A stretch of DNA of 64,000 nt. Source: Gammaproteobacteria bacterium. GTDB taxonomy: Bacteria > Pseudomonadota > Gammaproteobacteria > Pseudomonadales > JADFDG01. Position numbers and translations under genes: made by a program. The notes beneath the pieces were generated by a model. That model was not told the origin of the DNA. It searched no databases and saw only the letters and a program-made list of their open reading frames with translations. This document shows, one piece after another, positions 46,321-55,075 of this stretch; position 1 is the stretch's first letter, and each line of letters opens with the position of its first letter. The stretch lies in the NCBI GenBank assembly GCA_018262975.1, contig JADFDG010000010.1, positions 62,001 to 126,000 of the forward strand, in the 5' to 3' direction.

Positions 46321-47703
46321 CTACTTGGCCGTCCAGTGCACGCTGTAGAAGTCGAAGAACGCGACGAACACGATCGTGCAGGCAATGAGGGTGACGATCA
46401 TGGCCGGCGTGCCCTTGCGGAACCACAACCCCGGCGTGATGGCCAGCGACGGGTCGCCCTTCTCCCTGGCGAGGCGCTCGGAGATGGTGACGATGAACAC
46501 GTTGGCGGTGGAGCCGATGTGCGTGCCGTTGCCGCCCATGCCCACGCCCGCGGCCAGTGCCCACCACAGTGGCGTCACGTTGATGCCCTGTGCCTCCATG
46601 GCGGCGATGATGGGGATCATGGCCGCGGTGAACGGGATGTTGTCGATCATGGCCGACAGGATCGCCGATACCCACAGCAGCAGGATCGTGGCCATCAGCA
46701 GGTCTTCCTGCACGAACGGCGTGATGTGCTGGCCGATGTACATGAGGAACTGGCTGTGTTCCACGCCGCCCACCACGATGAACAGCGAGATGAAGAAGAG
46801 CAGCAGCGGGATCTCCACCTGCTCGAAGGCGGCATCGAGCTCGATGTGGCGGGCAATGAACACCAGCGCCGTCAGGCCGGCGGCGGATACCACCCACGGA
46901 TCCCAGCCCAGCTTGTCGTGTATCACGAACAGCACGACCATGCCGGCGAGCACCGCGAGGGCCGCGTTCCACGTCCAGCGGTCGTTGATCTTCTCCTTCT
47001 CGGTGAAGTCCATCTTCGCCGGCACCGCCGAGAGCTCCTTCCAGAACAGGAAGCGCAGCGTGACCAGGATCGCGATCCACGCCAGCAACGACGGCCAGGC
47101 CATGTGGTAGATGAAATCGTTGAAGCTGATGTTGGCCGCCGAGCCGATCATCAGGTTCGGCGGGTCGCCGACGAGGGTTGCCACGCCGCCGGTGTCGGTG
47201 AGCAGTGCAGCGGCCAGCAGGTAGGGCACCGGGCTGACCTTGAGCGCCTGGGCGATCAGGATGATCAGCGGGCCGAAGATCACCACCGTGGTCACGTTGT
47301 CCAGCAGCAGTGACAGGCCGGTCACCGCGGTGCCGAGCATGACCAGCAACCAGAACTGCCGGCCCTTCGACCAGTCGGCGATATGCCAGGCCAGCGCCTG
47401 GAAGCCACCGGTGGGAATCATGATGGCGACGATGGTCATCATGCAGCCGAGCAGGAATACGACGTTCCAGTCGATCGCCTTCACCGCGAGTTCGGGGTTG
47501 TAGAACCCCATCAGCTGCCCGGCGGCGACCATGACGCCGGCACCCAGCATGGCGAACTTGGCGCGGTCGAAGCCGTGCATCTTCTCGGTGAAGATCCCGA
47601 TGAAGGTGAGGGCGAGGATCGCCCCGGAAACCAGCATCGTCGTGTTCCATTCGAGGCTGACCAGGCCGGCGGCGGCCGTGGCGGTGCTGTGCGGGTCCGA
47701 CAT
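46321..47703 (-). CDS. ArsB/NhaD superfamily ion transporter
   Basis: This 460-residue membrane transporter has about 11-12 helices. The family signature A-A-A-L-L-T-D-T-G-G-V-A-T-L-V-G-D-P-P-N and the later S-A-M-I-D-N-I-P-F-T-A-A-M are clear, with G-G-N-G-T-H-I-G-S near the end. It resembles the SLC13/ArsB/NhaD group, including P-protein-like carriers and NhaD itself. Substrate (Na+, arsenite, dicarboxylate) cannot be set from sequence; no arsR or arsC is nearby. GGAGGG is the likely ribosome site. It precedes nhaD on the same strand. Confidence 0.85.
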   Translation of the reverse strand: MSDPHSTATAAAGLVSLEWNTTMLVSGAILALTFIGIFTEKMHGFDRAKFAMLGAGVMVAAGQLMGFYNPELAVKAIDWNVVFLLGCMMTIVAIMIPTGGFQALAWHIADWSKGRQFWLLVMLGTAVTGLSLLLDNVTTVVIFGPLIILIAQALKVSPVPYLLAAALLTDTGGVATLVGDPPNLMIGSAANISFNDFIYHMAWPSLLAWIAILVTLRFLFWKELSAVPAKMDFTEKEKINDRWTWNAALAVLAGMVVLFVIHDKLGWDPWVVSAAGLTALVFIARHIELDAAFEQVEIPLLLFFISLFIVVGGVEHSQFLMYIGQHITPFVQEDLLMATILLLWVSAILSAMIDNIPFTAAMIPIIAAMEAQGINVTPLWWALAAGVGMGGNGTHIGSTANVFIVTISERLAREKGDPSLAITPGLWFRKGTPAMIVTLIACTIVFVAFFDFYSVHWTAK

Positions 47704-47809
47704 GACGTGTGTCCCTCCACCGTGTCTGTCCCGACCTTACCAGCCCGCGCCCCGCCGTCGTCAATGGGGCGGGGTCAATTCACGCATACCTCGCAGGTGG
47801 TGCAGCGCG

Positions 47810-49381
47810 TCAGTCGATCGCCGCGTGCGACGCCGGCAGTTGCTGCCCGGGCTTGCGGTACAGGAACACCAGCGGCAGCGCGAACAGCGTGGCCACGAAG
47901 ATCAGCCGGAAGTCGTTGAGGTAGGCGATCAGCGCCGCTTCCTGCAGCACCCCGGCATCGAGCAGGGCGGCGACCGTGTCCGGCTCCATCCACGTCGCGC
48001 CGTTGCCCAGCTCGCGGGCGAGGTCGGCTGCGCGTTCCGTCTGCAGGTGCGTCCCCAGCTCGGCGGCGTTCACCGAGATGCCGCGGGTCAGCTGCGCTGC
48101 CACCACCGACACACCGAAGCTCGAGCCCAGGTTGCGCAGCAGGCTGAACAGGCTGGCTGCCTCGGTGCGCAGCGACGGGTCCATGGTGGAAGTGGTCAGC
48201 GAGGCGATCGGCGCGAACACGCAGCCCAGCCCGATGCCCTGCACCACGCCGGTCCACACCAGGTCGAACACCGGCGTGTGCAGCGTGAAGCGTGTCATGC
48301 CCCACAGCGACACCAGCACGAAGCCGAAGCCCGCCAGCACGATCCAGCGCGGGTCCACCCGCCCCAGCAGCACGCGTCCGACGATGATCATCGTGGTCAT
48401 CACGCCGATGCCGCGCGGCGCCAGCAGCAGGCCGGTGTCCAGCGCCGTGTAGCCACCGAGGTGCTGCAGGAAGGGCGGCAGCAGAGCCATGGTCGACAGG
48501 ATCACCACGCCGGCGATGAACACCAGCAGCAGGCTGGTGACGAAGTTGCGGTCGCGGAACATGCGCGGCGGCAGGAACGGGTTGCGCGCGGTGAGCGTGT
48601 GCACCGTGAACAGGTACAGGCCCAGTCCGGCGATGATCGTCTCGATCCAGATCTCGCCGGACTCGTACCAGTCGAGCGTCTCGCCGCGGTCCAGCACCAG
48701 CTGCATGCAGCCGATGCCCGCCGCCAGCAGGAAGAAGCCGGTGGCGTCGAAGTCGCGCTTGCGGTCCGGCTCGGTGCGCGGGATCGCCGCGGCGAGGCCG
48801 GCCACCGCGATGATGCCGATCGGCAGGTTGATCAGGAACACCCAGCGCCAGTCGTAGTACTCGGTGAGCCAGCCGCCGATGGTGGGGCCGAGGATCGGGC
48901 CGAGCGTCACGCCGGCGCCCCACAGTGCCATCGCCTGGCCCTGTTTTTCCTGCGGGTTGATGTCGAGCATGATCGACTGCGACAGCGGGATGATCACCGC
49001 GCCGGCCGCGCCCTGCAGGATGCGGTAGAGCACGATCTCCTCGAGCGTGTGCGCGATGCCGCACAGCAGCGAGGTGAGCGTGAACAGCACCACCGCGCCC
49101 ACGAACAATTGCTTGCGCCCGAAGCGCGCCGACAGGAAGCCGGTGAGCGGCATCAGTACCGCGCTCACCACGATGTACGAGGTGAGCACCCAGGCGATCT
49201 GGTCCTGCGTGGCGGCCAGCGAGCCCTGCATGTGCGGCAGGGCGACGTTGGCGATGGTCATGTCCAGCGTCTGCATCACCGTGGCGACCATCGCCGAGAA
49301 GGTGAGCAGCTTGCGCCGCGCCGGCGACACCACCAGTGCCGGTTGCGACAGCGGCGTTCCGCTTGCCACGGCAGTGCTCAT
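47810..49381 (-). CDS. emrB: DHA2-family multidrug efflux transporter EmrB-like
   Basis: This is a 523-residue 14-helix major-facilitator drug:proton antiporter of the EmrB/QacA family. Motifs: A-L-P-H-M-Q-G-S-L-A near helix 1, G-F-L-S-A-R-F-G-R-K between helices 2 and 3, and G-P-I-L-G-P-T-I-G-G-W in helix 5 (motif C of antiporters). With the adjacent EmrA-like adaptor it should export hydrophobic drugs or protonophores through an outer-membrane TolC channel; no tolC is in the window. It ends the MarR-EmrA-EmrB operon. Confidence 0.92.
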   Translation of the reverse strand: MSTAVASGTPLSQPALVVSPARRKLLTFSAMVATVMQTLDMTIANVALPHMQGSLAATQDQIAWVLTSYIVVSAVLMPLTGFLSARFGRKQLFVGAVVLFTLTSLLCGIAHTLEEIVLYRILQGAAGAVIIPLSQSIMLDINPQEKQGQAMALWGAGVTLGPILGPTIGGWLTEYYDWRWVFLINLPIGIIAVAGLAAAIPRTEPDRKRDFDATGFFLLAAGIGCMQLVLDRGETLDWYESGEIWIETIIAGLGLYLFTVHTLTARNPFLPPRMFRDRNFVTSLLLVFIAGVVILSTMALLPPFLQHLGGYTALDTGLLLAPRGIGVMTTMIIVGRVLLGRVDPRWIVLAGFGFVLVSLWGMTRFTLHTPVFDLVWTGVVQGIGLGCVFAPIASLTTSTMDPSLRTEAASLFSLLRNLGSSFGVSVVAAQLTRGISVNAAELGTHLQTERAADLARELGNGATWMEPDTVAALLDAGVLQEAALIAYLNDFRLIFVATLFALPLVFLYRKPGQQLPASHAAID

Positions 49382-49394
49382 GGCTGGCCGGCCG

Positions 49395-50438
49395 TCAGTC
49401 GAGCAGCTTCTGGAAGCGGTTGCGACCGGTGTCGATCGCCACTTCCGCCGACAGCCCCGCGCGCAAGGGCGGCTGACCCTGTTGTGGCGTGATGCGGATG
49501 CGCACCGGGATGCGTTGCACCACCTTCACCCAGTTGCCGGAAGCGTTCTGCGGCGGCAGCAGCGCGAACTCCGCGCCGGTGGCCGGGCTGATGCTTTCCA
49601 CCGTGCCCGCGTATTCCTCGCCCGGGTAGACGTCCAGTTCGACGCGCACCGGCGCGCCGATGATCACGCCGGCCAACTCGGTTTCCTTGAGGTTGGCTTC
49701 CACCCACACGTCGGTGTCCTGCACCAGCGACAGCGCCGTGCGTCCGGGTACGGCCTGGTCGCCGGCGGCGATCATCTTGTTGGTCACCACGCCATCCATC
49801 GGCGCGGTGACGCGCGTGCGCTCGAGGTCCAGCTTCGCTTTTTCCAGCTGCGCCTCGGCAACCTGGTAGAACGGGTGCTTCTCCTTGGGCAGGTTCACGT
49901 CGAAGCCCAGCGCGACGCCGGCGCGCCGGTATTCCTGCTCGTAGGCGGCGGCCTCGGCGAGCGCCGCATCACGCCGGTGGCGCATGTCATCCAGTTGCGA
50001 TTCCGACACCGCCTGTTTCGCGCGCAGGTTTTCCAGTCGCTGCACTTCCTTGGCGTAGTACTCCGCCTCGGTGCTGGCCTTGCGTCGCTGCTCGAGCGCC
50101 GCGCGCATCTCCGGGCGCAGCGCTTCCACGCGCGCCCACTGCAGCAGCAGGTCGGCCTCGGCGGCTTTCACCGCGATGCGGTAGTCGGCCGGATCGATGG
50201 CGAACAGCAGGTCGCCCTGCTTCACGCGGTCGTTGGCCTTCACCGGCATCTCGATCACCTTGCCGGCCACTTCCGGCACGATGTCGACGGTCAGCGCCTT
50301 CACGTAGGCGTTGTCGGTGGTGACCTCGCGGCCGCCGGCCAGGTACAGCACGGAACCGATGGCCAGCAGCACGGCGGGCACGCCGAGCATGAGGATGCGT
50401 CGCTTGCGGGTGTTGCCGGAATCCTGGGGGTTGGTCAT
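49395..50438 (-). CDS. emrA: EmrA/HlyD-family membrane-fusion protein
   Basis: This 347-residue periplasmic adaptor is anchored by one N-terminal helix (about 14-33). The biotinyl/lipoyl-like halves flank a long coiled-coil hairpin (about 80-180), with R-V-T-A-P-M-D-G-V-V-T and the beta-barrel P-V-R-V-E-L-D-V-Y-P-G typical of EmrA. It links the EmrB inner-membrane pump to TolC. It lies 13 bases upstream of emrB and 30 bases after the MarR gene, on one likely transcript. Confidence 0.92.
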   Translation of the reverse strand: MTNPQDSGNTRKRRILMLGVPAVLLAIGSVLYLAGGREVTTDNAYVKALTVDIVPEVAGKVIEMPVKANDRVKQGDLLFAIDPADYRIAVKAAEADLLLQWARVEALRPEMRAALEQRRKASTEAEYYAKEVQRLENLRAKQAVSESQLDDMRHRRDAALAEAAAYEQEYRRAGVALGFDVNLPKEKHPFYQVAEAQLEKAKLDLERTRVTAPMDGVVTNKMIAAGDQAVPGRTALSLVQDTDVWVEANLKETELAGVIIGAPVRVELDVYPGEEYAGTVESISPATGAEFALLPPQNASGNWVKVVQRIPVRIRITPQQGQPPLRAGLSAEVAIDTGRNRFQKLLD

Positions 50439-50468
50439 GGCGATGTTCCCGGGAAATCGTTGGCAGGC

Positions 50469-50924
50469 TCAGCGCGGTGCGGCGAGGTTGTCGCGGATGC
50501 GCATGAGGGAGGACAGCAGGACGTCCTGGTCCTTGGGGGCAATGCCGGCCAGGGCATCGTCACGCACCGCGCGGCCGATGGTGCGCAGCATTTCCAGCGA
50601 GTCGCGCGCCTTGTCCGTGAGGTGCAGTTGCCAGGCGCGGCGATCGTCGGGATCGGCGCGGCGCTGGACCAGGCCTTCGCCTTCCATGCGGTCGACCAGG
50701 CGGGCGACGGCGATGGGCGTGACTTCCAGCACGTCGGCCAGTTGCGACTGGCGCAGGCCGGGCTGCCGGGCGATCCAGGTCAGGGCGACCCACTGCGCGC
50801 GGGTCACCCCATGGCGCTTGGCGCGCCGCTCGAATTCGCGGCGCAACAGGCGCGCGGCGTCATAGAGGTTGAAGCCGAAACTGCGGTCGGGGTCGAAGTC
50901 GCTCACGGTCGGGTGCCCAGTCAC
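50469..50924 (-). CDS. MarR-family regulator of the efflux operon
   Basis: This 151-residue winged-helix regulator has MarR features: R-S-Q-L-A-D-V-L-E-V-T-P-I-A-V-A-R-L-V-D-R-M as recognition helix and D-P-D-D-R-R-A in the wing. It is similar in role to EmrR/SlyA: repressing the emrA-emrB genes that follow until a drug binds. The GTG at 50924 is the first start and lies within an inverted repeat that looks like an operator; no Shine-Dalgarno is visible, so the message may be leaderless. An alternative GTG lies at 50906. Confidence 0.9.
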   Translation of the reverse strand: MTGHPTVSDFDPDRSFGFNLYDAARLLRREFERRAKRHGVTRAQWVALTWIARQPGLRQSQLADVLEVTPIAVARLVDRMEGEGLVQRRADPDDRRAWQLHLTDKARDSLEMLRTIGRAVRDDALAGIAPKDQDVLLSSLMRIRDNLAAPR

Positions 50925-50955
50925 TAAGCAGGTCGATCATATACATGCTTACTAA
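50921..50955. promoter_or_regulatory. Putative MarR operator overlapping its own promoter and start
   Basis: TCACTAAGCA (50921-50930) and TGCTTACTAA (50946-50955) form an inverted repeat with 15 bases between. TATGAT (minus strand, 50941-50936) between them is a probable -10. Binding would block transcription of the regulator-efflux operon. Confidence 0.6.
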
Positions 50956-50978
50956 TTGGGCACAGGGCCGCCCATTCC

Positions 50979-51026
50979 GCCCCCTCTCTACACGGGGCGG
51001 ATCGGGGGCATGGCCCCCCTCTCTAC
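50979..51026 (-). repeat. REP arms (one partial, one full) at the rpiA end
   Basis: A partial right arm (50979-50991) precedes a full right arm at 51002-51026 that carries one extra C. The GTAG end supplies the rpiA stop codon on the minus strand. Confidence 0.75.
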
Positions 51027-51685
51027 AGGGTGACGGTACGGACGCCGCCGTCCTCGCCTACCAGCAGGACGCTGGCCGGGCGGCGGGCGAACAGCCCGTT
51101 GGTGACCACCCCGGTGATGTTGTTGATGCGCTCCTCGACCGGCGCCGGCACCGACAGGTCCAGGCCCGACACGTCGAGGATGTGGTTGCCGTTGTCGGTG
51201 ACCACGCCCACCCGGTAGGCCGGGCGGCCACCCATCTTCACCAGCTCGCGCGCCACGTAGCTGCGCGCCATGGGGATCACCTCCACCGGCAGCGGGAAGG
51301 CGCCGAGGCGGTCCACCACCTTGGAGGCGTCGGTGATGCAGATGAACTTGCCGGCCACCGCCGCGATGATCTTCTCGCGGGTGAGCGCCGCGCCGCCGCC
51401 CTTGATCATCTCCAGGCGGTGGTTCACCTCGTCGGCGCCGTCCACGTACACGGGGATTTCGTCCACGTCATTGAGGTCGAGCACCGGGATACCCAGCGCC
51501 TCGAGCTTCTTTGTCGATGCCAGCGAGCTGGACACCGCGCCCCTCAGCCGGTGGCGCAGCGGCGCCAGCGCATCGATGAAGAAGTTCACCGTGGAGCCGG
51601 TACCCACGCCGAGGATCGCATCCGGGTCCACGTACTTCAGCGCGGCTTCGGCGGCGGCCTTCTTGCGGGCGTCCTGGGGGCTCAT
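51023..51685 (-). CDS. rpiA: Ribose-5-phosphate isomerase A
   Basis: RpiA interconverts ribose 5-phosphate and ribulose 5-phosphate in the pentose-phosphate pathway. The protein has 220 residues (E. coli 219). It shows [10 protein letters not shown] near the start, V-D-G-A-D-E-V, and [11 protein letters not shown] with the catalytic Lys and Glu. The ATG at 51685 fits the family N-terminus ([13 protein letters not shown]). It faces ilvA, as in many gammaproteobacteria. The stop codon is inside a REP arm. Confidence 0.95.
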   Translation of the reverse strand: MSPQDARKKAAAEAALKYVDPDAILGVGTGSTVNFFIDALAPLRHRLRGAVSSSLASTKKLEALGIPVLDLNDVDEIPVYVDGADEVNHRLEMIKGGGAALTREKIIAAVAGKFICITDASKVVDRLGAFPLPVEVIPMARSYVARELVKMGGRPAYRVGVVTDNGNHILDVSGLDLSVPAPVEERINNITGVVTNGLFARRPASVLLVGEDGGVRTVTL

Positions 51686-51729
51686 GGCGGGTATCCGGTG
51701 GTCTGCGGGCGGGGCGCACATTCTAGTAT

Positions 51730-51752
51730 GTAGCGAGGGGGCCATGCCCCCC
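51730..51752 (+). repeat. Single REP arm in the rpiA/ilvA divergent gap
   Basis: This near-consensus left arm (GTAGCGAGGGGGCCATGCCC then CCC) has no intact inverted partner. It lies in the gap that must hold both promoters. Confidence 0.72.
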
Positions 51753-51804
51753 TCCCCACATGGGATAACATGGCCGTTTCCCGCCCGGATCGCCGCGCCA
51801 CGCC

Positions 51805-53331
51805 ATGACCGACAAGTTGCTCCAGGACTACGCCCGCCGCACCCTCACCGCCCGTGTGTACGACGTGGCCATCGAGTCGCCGCTCGACGCCGCGCCGCAA
51901 CTGTCGCGCCGGCTGGACAACCGCGTGCTGGTCAAGCGCGAGGACCTGCAGCCGGTGTTCTCCTTCAAGCTGCGCGGCGCCTACAACAAGATCGTGCAGC
52001 TCACCGAGGCGCAGCGCGCCAAGGGCGTGATCGCCGCCTCCGCCGGCAACCACGCGCAGGGCGTGGCGCTGTCGGCACAGAAGCTCGGCATCAAGGCGGT
52101 GATCGTGATGCCGCAGACCACGCCGGACATCAAGGTGTCCTCGGTGCGCAACCGCGGCGCGAAGGTGGTGCTGCATGGCGACACCTTCGACGAGGCCTAC
52201 CAGCACGCGCGCGGGCTCGAGCAGGAGAAGGGCTACACCTTCGTGCATCCCTACGACGACCCGGACGTGATCGCCGGCCAGGGCACCATCGCCATGGAGA
52301 TCCTGCGCCAGCACCCGGATCCCATCGACGCGGTGTTCATCCCGGTGGGTGGCGGCGGCATCGCCGCCGGCATGGCGGCCTACATCAAGTACCTGCGCCC
52401 GGACATCCGCGTGATCGGCGTCGAACCCGAAGACGCCGCCTGCCTGAAAGCGGCGCTGGCGGCGAAGAAGCGCGTGGTGCTGCCGGAGGTGGGCCTGTTC
52501 GCCGACGGCGTGGCGGTGGCGCAGATCGGTGCTGAAACCTTCCGCGTGCTCAAGGACACCGTCGACGAGGTGATCACTGCTTCCACCGACGAGATCTGCG
52601 CGGCCATCAAGGATTTCTTCGAGGACACCCGTTCCATCGCCGAGCCGGCCGGCGCGCTGGCCATCGCCGGCATGAAGAACTGGATCGCACGCGAGAAGTG
52701 CGAGGGTCGCACGTTCGTGGCGGTGGCCAGCGGCGCCAACATGAACTTCGATCGCCTGCGCCACATCTCCGAGCGTACCGAGCTCGGCGAGAAGCGCGAG
52801 GCGATCTTCGCGGTGACCATTCCCGAACGGCCGGGCGCTTTCAAGGCGTTCTGCCAGGCGCTCGGCAAGCGCAACATCACCGAGTTCAATTACCGCTTCA
52901 GCAGCAGCCAGCGCGCCGACGTGTTCGTGGGCATGCAGCTGGCGCGACCCGCCGACCGCGAGGCGCTGGTTGCCGCCCTGCGCGAGAAGGAATACCCGGT
53001 CATCGATATGACCGACAACGAGATGGCCAAGCTGCACGTGCGCTACATGGTGGGTGGTCATCCGCCGGCGGTGGGCAAGCAGGAACTCGTCTACCGTTTC
53101 GAGTTTCCCGAGCGCCCGGGGGCGCTGATGAAGTTCCTCGACCGCCTGGGGCAGCGCTGGAACATCTCGCTGTTCCACTACCGCAACCACGGCGCCGACT
53201 TCGGCCGAGTGCTGGCGGGTTTCCAGGTGGATGCCGGCGACCGCCGCGCGGTGGAGAAATCGCTGAAGGAACTCGGTTACCCGTTCACCGACGAAACCGA
53301 CAATCCCGCCTTCGCGCTGTTCCTCATGTAG
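51805..53331 (+). CDS. ilvA: Threonine ammonia-lyase, biosynthetic
   Basis: IlvA deaminates threonine to 2-oxobutanoate, the first step to isoleucine. The 508-residue protein has a PLP-binding catalytic domain with Lys in [10 protein letters not shown] (Lys 55) and the phosphate-binding P-V-G-G-G-G-I, followed by two ACT-like regulatory domains (about 335-505; [13 protein letters not shown] begins the second), which mediate isoleucine feedback inhibition. The ATG at 51805 fits. The TAG stop is the GTAG head of a REP arm. Confidence 0.96.
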   Translation: MTDKLLQDYARRTLTARVYDVAIESPLDAAPQLSRRLDNRVLVKREDLQPVFSFKLRGAYNKIVQLTEAQRAKGVIAASAGNHAQGVALSAQKLGIKAVIVMPQTTPDIKVSSVRNRGAKVVLHGDTFDEAYQHARGLEQEKGYTFVHPYDDPDVIAGQGTIAMEILRQHPDPIDAVFIPVGGGGIAAGMAAYIKYLRPDIRVIGVEPEDAACLKAALAAKKRVVLPEVGLFADGVAVAQIGAETFRVLKDTVDEVITASTDEICAAIKDFFEDTRSIAEPAGALAIAGMKNWIAREKCEGRTFVAVASGANMNFDRLRHISERTELGEKREAIFAVTIPERPGAFKAFCQALGKRNITEFNYRFSSSQRADVFVGMQLARPADREALVAALREKEYPVIDMTDNEMAKLHVRYMVGGHPPAVGKQELVYRFEFPERPGALMKFLDRLGQRWNISLFHYRNHGADFGRVLAGFQVDAGDRRAVEKSLKELGYPFTDETDNPAFALFLM

Positions 53332-53422
53332 CGAGGGGCCCATGCCCCCGATGCTTTCCCGGGCATAAAAAAGCCGGCGCCATGCGCCGGCTTTTTTGTC
53401 GGGGGCATGGCCCCCTCTCTGC
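53328..53422. repeat. REP pair enclosing a terminator
   Basis: The left arm at 53328-53351 and inverted right arm at 53399-53422 (imperfect at its end) flank a terminator hairpin. The spacer is 47 bases, longer than the usual 19-26. Confidence 0.8.
53367..53397. terminator. Bidirectional rho-independent terminator
   Basis: A6, stem GCCGGCGC, loop CAT, stem GCGCCGGC, T6. It is symmetrical and serves ilvA on plus and the TraF-like gene on minus. The CAT loop is the same as in the REP arms. Confidence 0.88.
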
Positions 53423-53437
53423 AGTCGTGGCGAGCAA

Positions 53438-54637
53438 TTACCAGCCGAAGCCCAGCTGCAGGTAGGCGCCGACTTCGTCCGCGTTACCCATCACCGACAG
53501 GTCGACCGGGCCGAGGCCGAGGCCGATCGAGGCAACGTCATCCACGTCGCTGCTGGCCAGGTTGGCGCGGTAGCCGATGCGGCCCTGCAGGTACTTCAGG
53601 TCGTACTCGGCGCCCAGCGCGAGGAACTGCGTTTCGGTGCCCGGCGCCACGCCGTCGTTCTCGGTGAGGTCGAGATCGATGGCCAGCGTGGTGCGGTTCT
53701 TCACGTGCGCAACACCGGCGCGCAGCTGCGTGTTCAGTTCGATGCTGCGGTTGGTGACGGTCTTGTAGTCGCCGCCAATCAGGTTCTTCGCCACCAGCGC
53801 GTACTGCCAGTTGCTCTCGGCGTTCGGCTTGTACACCACGCCGGCATCGAGATCGAAGCCGGAGTCGGTCTTCTCGTAGGTGTCGGAGTCGATGTCGGCG
53901 TCGTCGAAGTTGCTGATCGATTCGGTGTAATCGAAGGTGCTGATCTCGACGGCTTTCGGCGTCACGCCGATGTCCAGGCTGCCTTCGCCCATGGCCAGGC
54001 GATGCGACAGTGCCACGCCGTATTCGGCCACGGCGATGGCGACGCCGGTGACCTGCGAATCACCCGGGAAGTCGGTCAGCGGCGGCGTGTCGAGGTTGCC
54101 GTTGTCTTCGTAGTCGGCAATGACGTCGTCGATGTAGGCGTAGTCCGAGCCGGCAATGCTGGGCGACACCAGTGCCTGCGCCTTCACCGACACGAATACG
54201 CCAACGCCCAGCTTGCGACCCGGTACGCCAACGCCCAGGCCGGTGCCCAGGTCGGCGATCAGGTAGTTGCCATCGACTTCGGTGAGCGACTGGCGGATAT
54301 CCACCGCCGCGCCGTACATGCCCGCGTCGTCGGCGATGTCGAAGGCTGCGTTGAACGCGTCGATCTGCGTTTGCAACTCGTCAACCGTATCAAACATCTC
54401 GGCTTCATCCGCCGCATTGGCACCCACGCCCAGCACGAACTGGAACGCGTCGCCTTCCTTCTGCGCCGACAGCATCGCCGGGTTGAACAGCGCGGCACTT
54501 GCGGCTTTCGCGGAAGCCACGCCGGTGCCGCCCATGCCGGCGGCGCGGACGTCGAAGGGCGAGAAGGGGGCTGCGTGCGCGGTACCGGCGCACAGGGCGG
54601 TCAGGGCAATGGCGAGGGGCAGGCGGCGGAAGGTCAT
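53438..54637 (-). CDS. TraF-like outer-membrane beta-barrel protein
   Basis: This 399-residue exported protein has a signal peptide (ends A-H-A-A-P) and a pattern of F-D-V-R-A-A-G-M-G-G-T-G-V-A-S, alternating strands and a final aromatic F-G-W typical of barrels. It fits the TraF_2 (PF13729) class, 'conjugal transfer protein TraF' in automated annotation, related to OMP transporters of the FadL type. No conjugation gene is near, so a transport or structural role in the outer membrane is more likely. GGAGCCCCGAC precedes the ATG at 54637. Confidence 0.8.
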   Translation of the reverse strand: MTFRRLPLAIALTALCAGTAHAAPFSPFDVRAAGMGGTGVASAKAASAALFNPAMLSAQKEGDAFQFVLGVGANAADEAEMFDTVDELQTQIDAFNAAFDIADDAGMYGAAVDIRQSLTEVDGNYLIADLGTGLGVGVPGRKLGVGVFVSVKAQALVSPSIAGSDYAYIDDVIADYEDNGNLDTPPLTDFPGDSQVTGVAIAVAEYGVALSHRLAMGEGSLDIGVTPKAVEISTFDYTESISNFDDADIDSDTYEKTDSGFDLDAGVVYKPNAESNWQYALVAKNLIGGDYKTVTNRSIELNTQLRAGVAHVKNRTTLAIDLDLTENDGVAPGTETQFLALGAEYDLKYLQGRIGYRANLASSDVDDVASIGLGLGPVDLSVMGNADEVGAYLQLGFGW

Positions 54638-54897
54638 GTCGGGGCTCCTGGCTGGACGGAAAGCGGGCGGCCTCAATGCCGCCCGTGACGGCAGGAGTAT
54701 CCCACGGCCGGGGTCGACTGGTTCACACCCAAATGGGGGGTCAATTCACAGAACCTGAGACTGCCTTGAAAAAGGCTGCCTAACTTTCTGATCCGGAAGC
54801 AAATTCGCACTTGATTCCGGACCTGGTTCACGGAATGATCCGTGCCGGGTGGACAAAATGTGATCACTCCCTGCCCCCATCCACCCGGACCACGACC
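54638..54897. other. Intergenic region with lower GC, no clear gene
   Basis: These 260 bases separate the TraF-like gene from a short membrane-protein gene. The middle (about 54720-54865) is visibly richer in A and T than its surroundings and contains GTGATCAC (54860-54867), but no convincing promoter, tRNA or terminator. Probably contains the divergent promoters. Confidence 0.35.
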
Positions 54898-55038
54898 ATG
54901 AAGAACAAGAAATCACCTGACATCCTGTGGGTATTCGCCGCCATATTCGTGGCGGGCGTGCTGTTCAGCGCCGTCAGCGAGGGTGGCTCCGACCCTGCCC
55001 CGGGCCACGCCGTCACCGGTTACGTCGCCGGCCGCTGA
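54898..55038 (+). CDS. Very small membrane protein, hypothetical
   Basis: This 46-residue open frame is read as a basic start (M-K-N-K-K-S), one transmembrane helix (I-L-W-V-F-A-A-I-F-V-A-G-V-L-F) and a short polar tail. Its composition and start look like a genuine single-span small protein, but no homologue is recognised and the ribosome site is weak. It ends just before the 5-FCL gene on the other strand. Confidence 0.5.
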   Translation: MKNKKSPDILWVFAAIFVAGVLFSAVSEGGSDPAPGHAVTGYVAGR

Positions 55039-55075
55039 TCCCCGCTCGCAGCCCGGCACCGCCGGGTGTGGCCGC

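Noticed and set aside
45104-47764. An 886-codon minus-strand frame across both transporters
   Set aside because: It is out of frame with two clear membrane transporters on the same strand and has a low-complexity His/Arg/Gly composition.
53438-54637. Evidence of a conjugative element from a 'TraF' gene
   Set aside because: The protein is a predicted outer-membrane barrel of the TraF_2 class and no other transfer, replication or integration gene is present.
54722-54738. GGGGTCAATTCAC shared with about 47768-47782
   Set aside because: Only about 13 bases match, with no shared structure or boundary; too short to call a repeat family from two copies.
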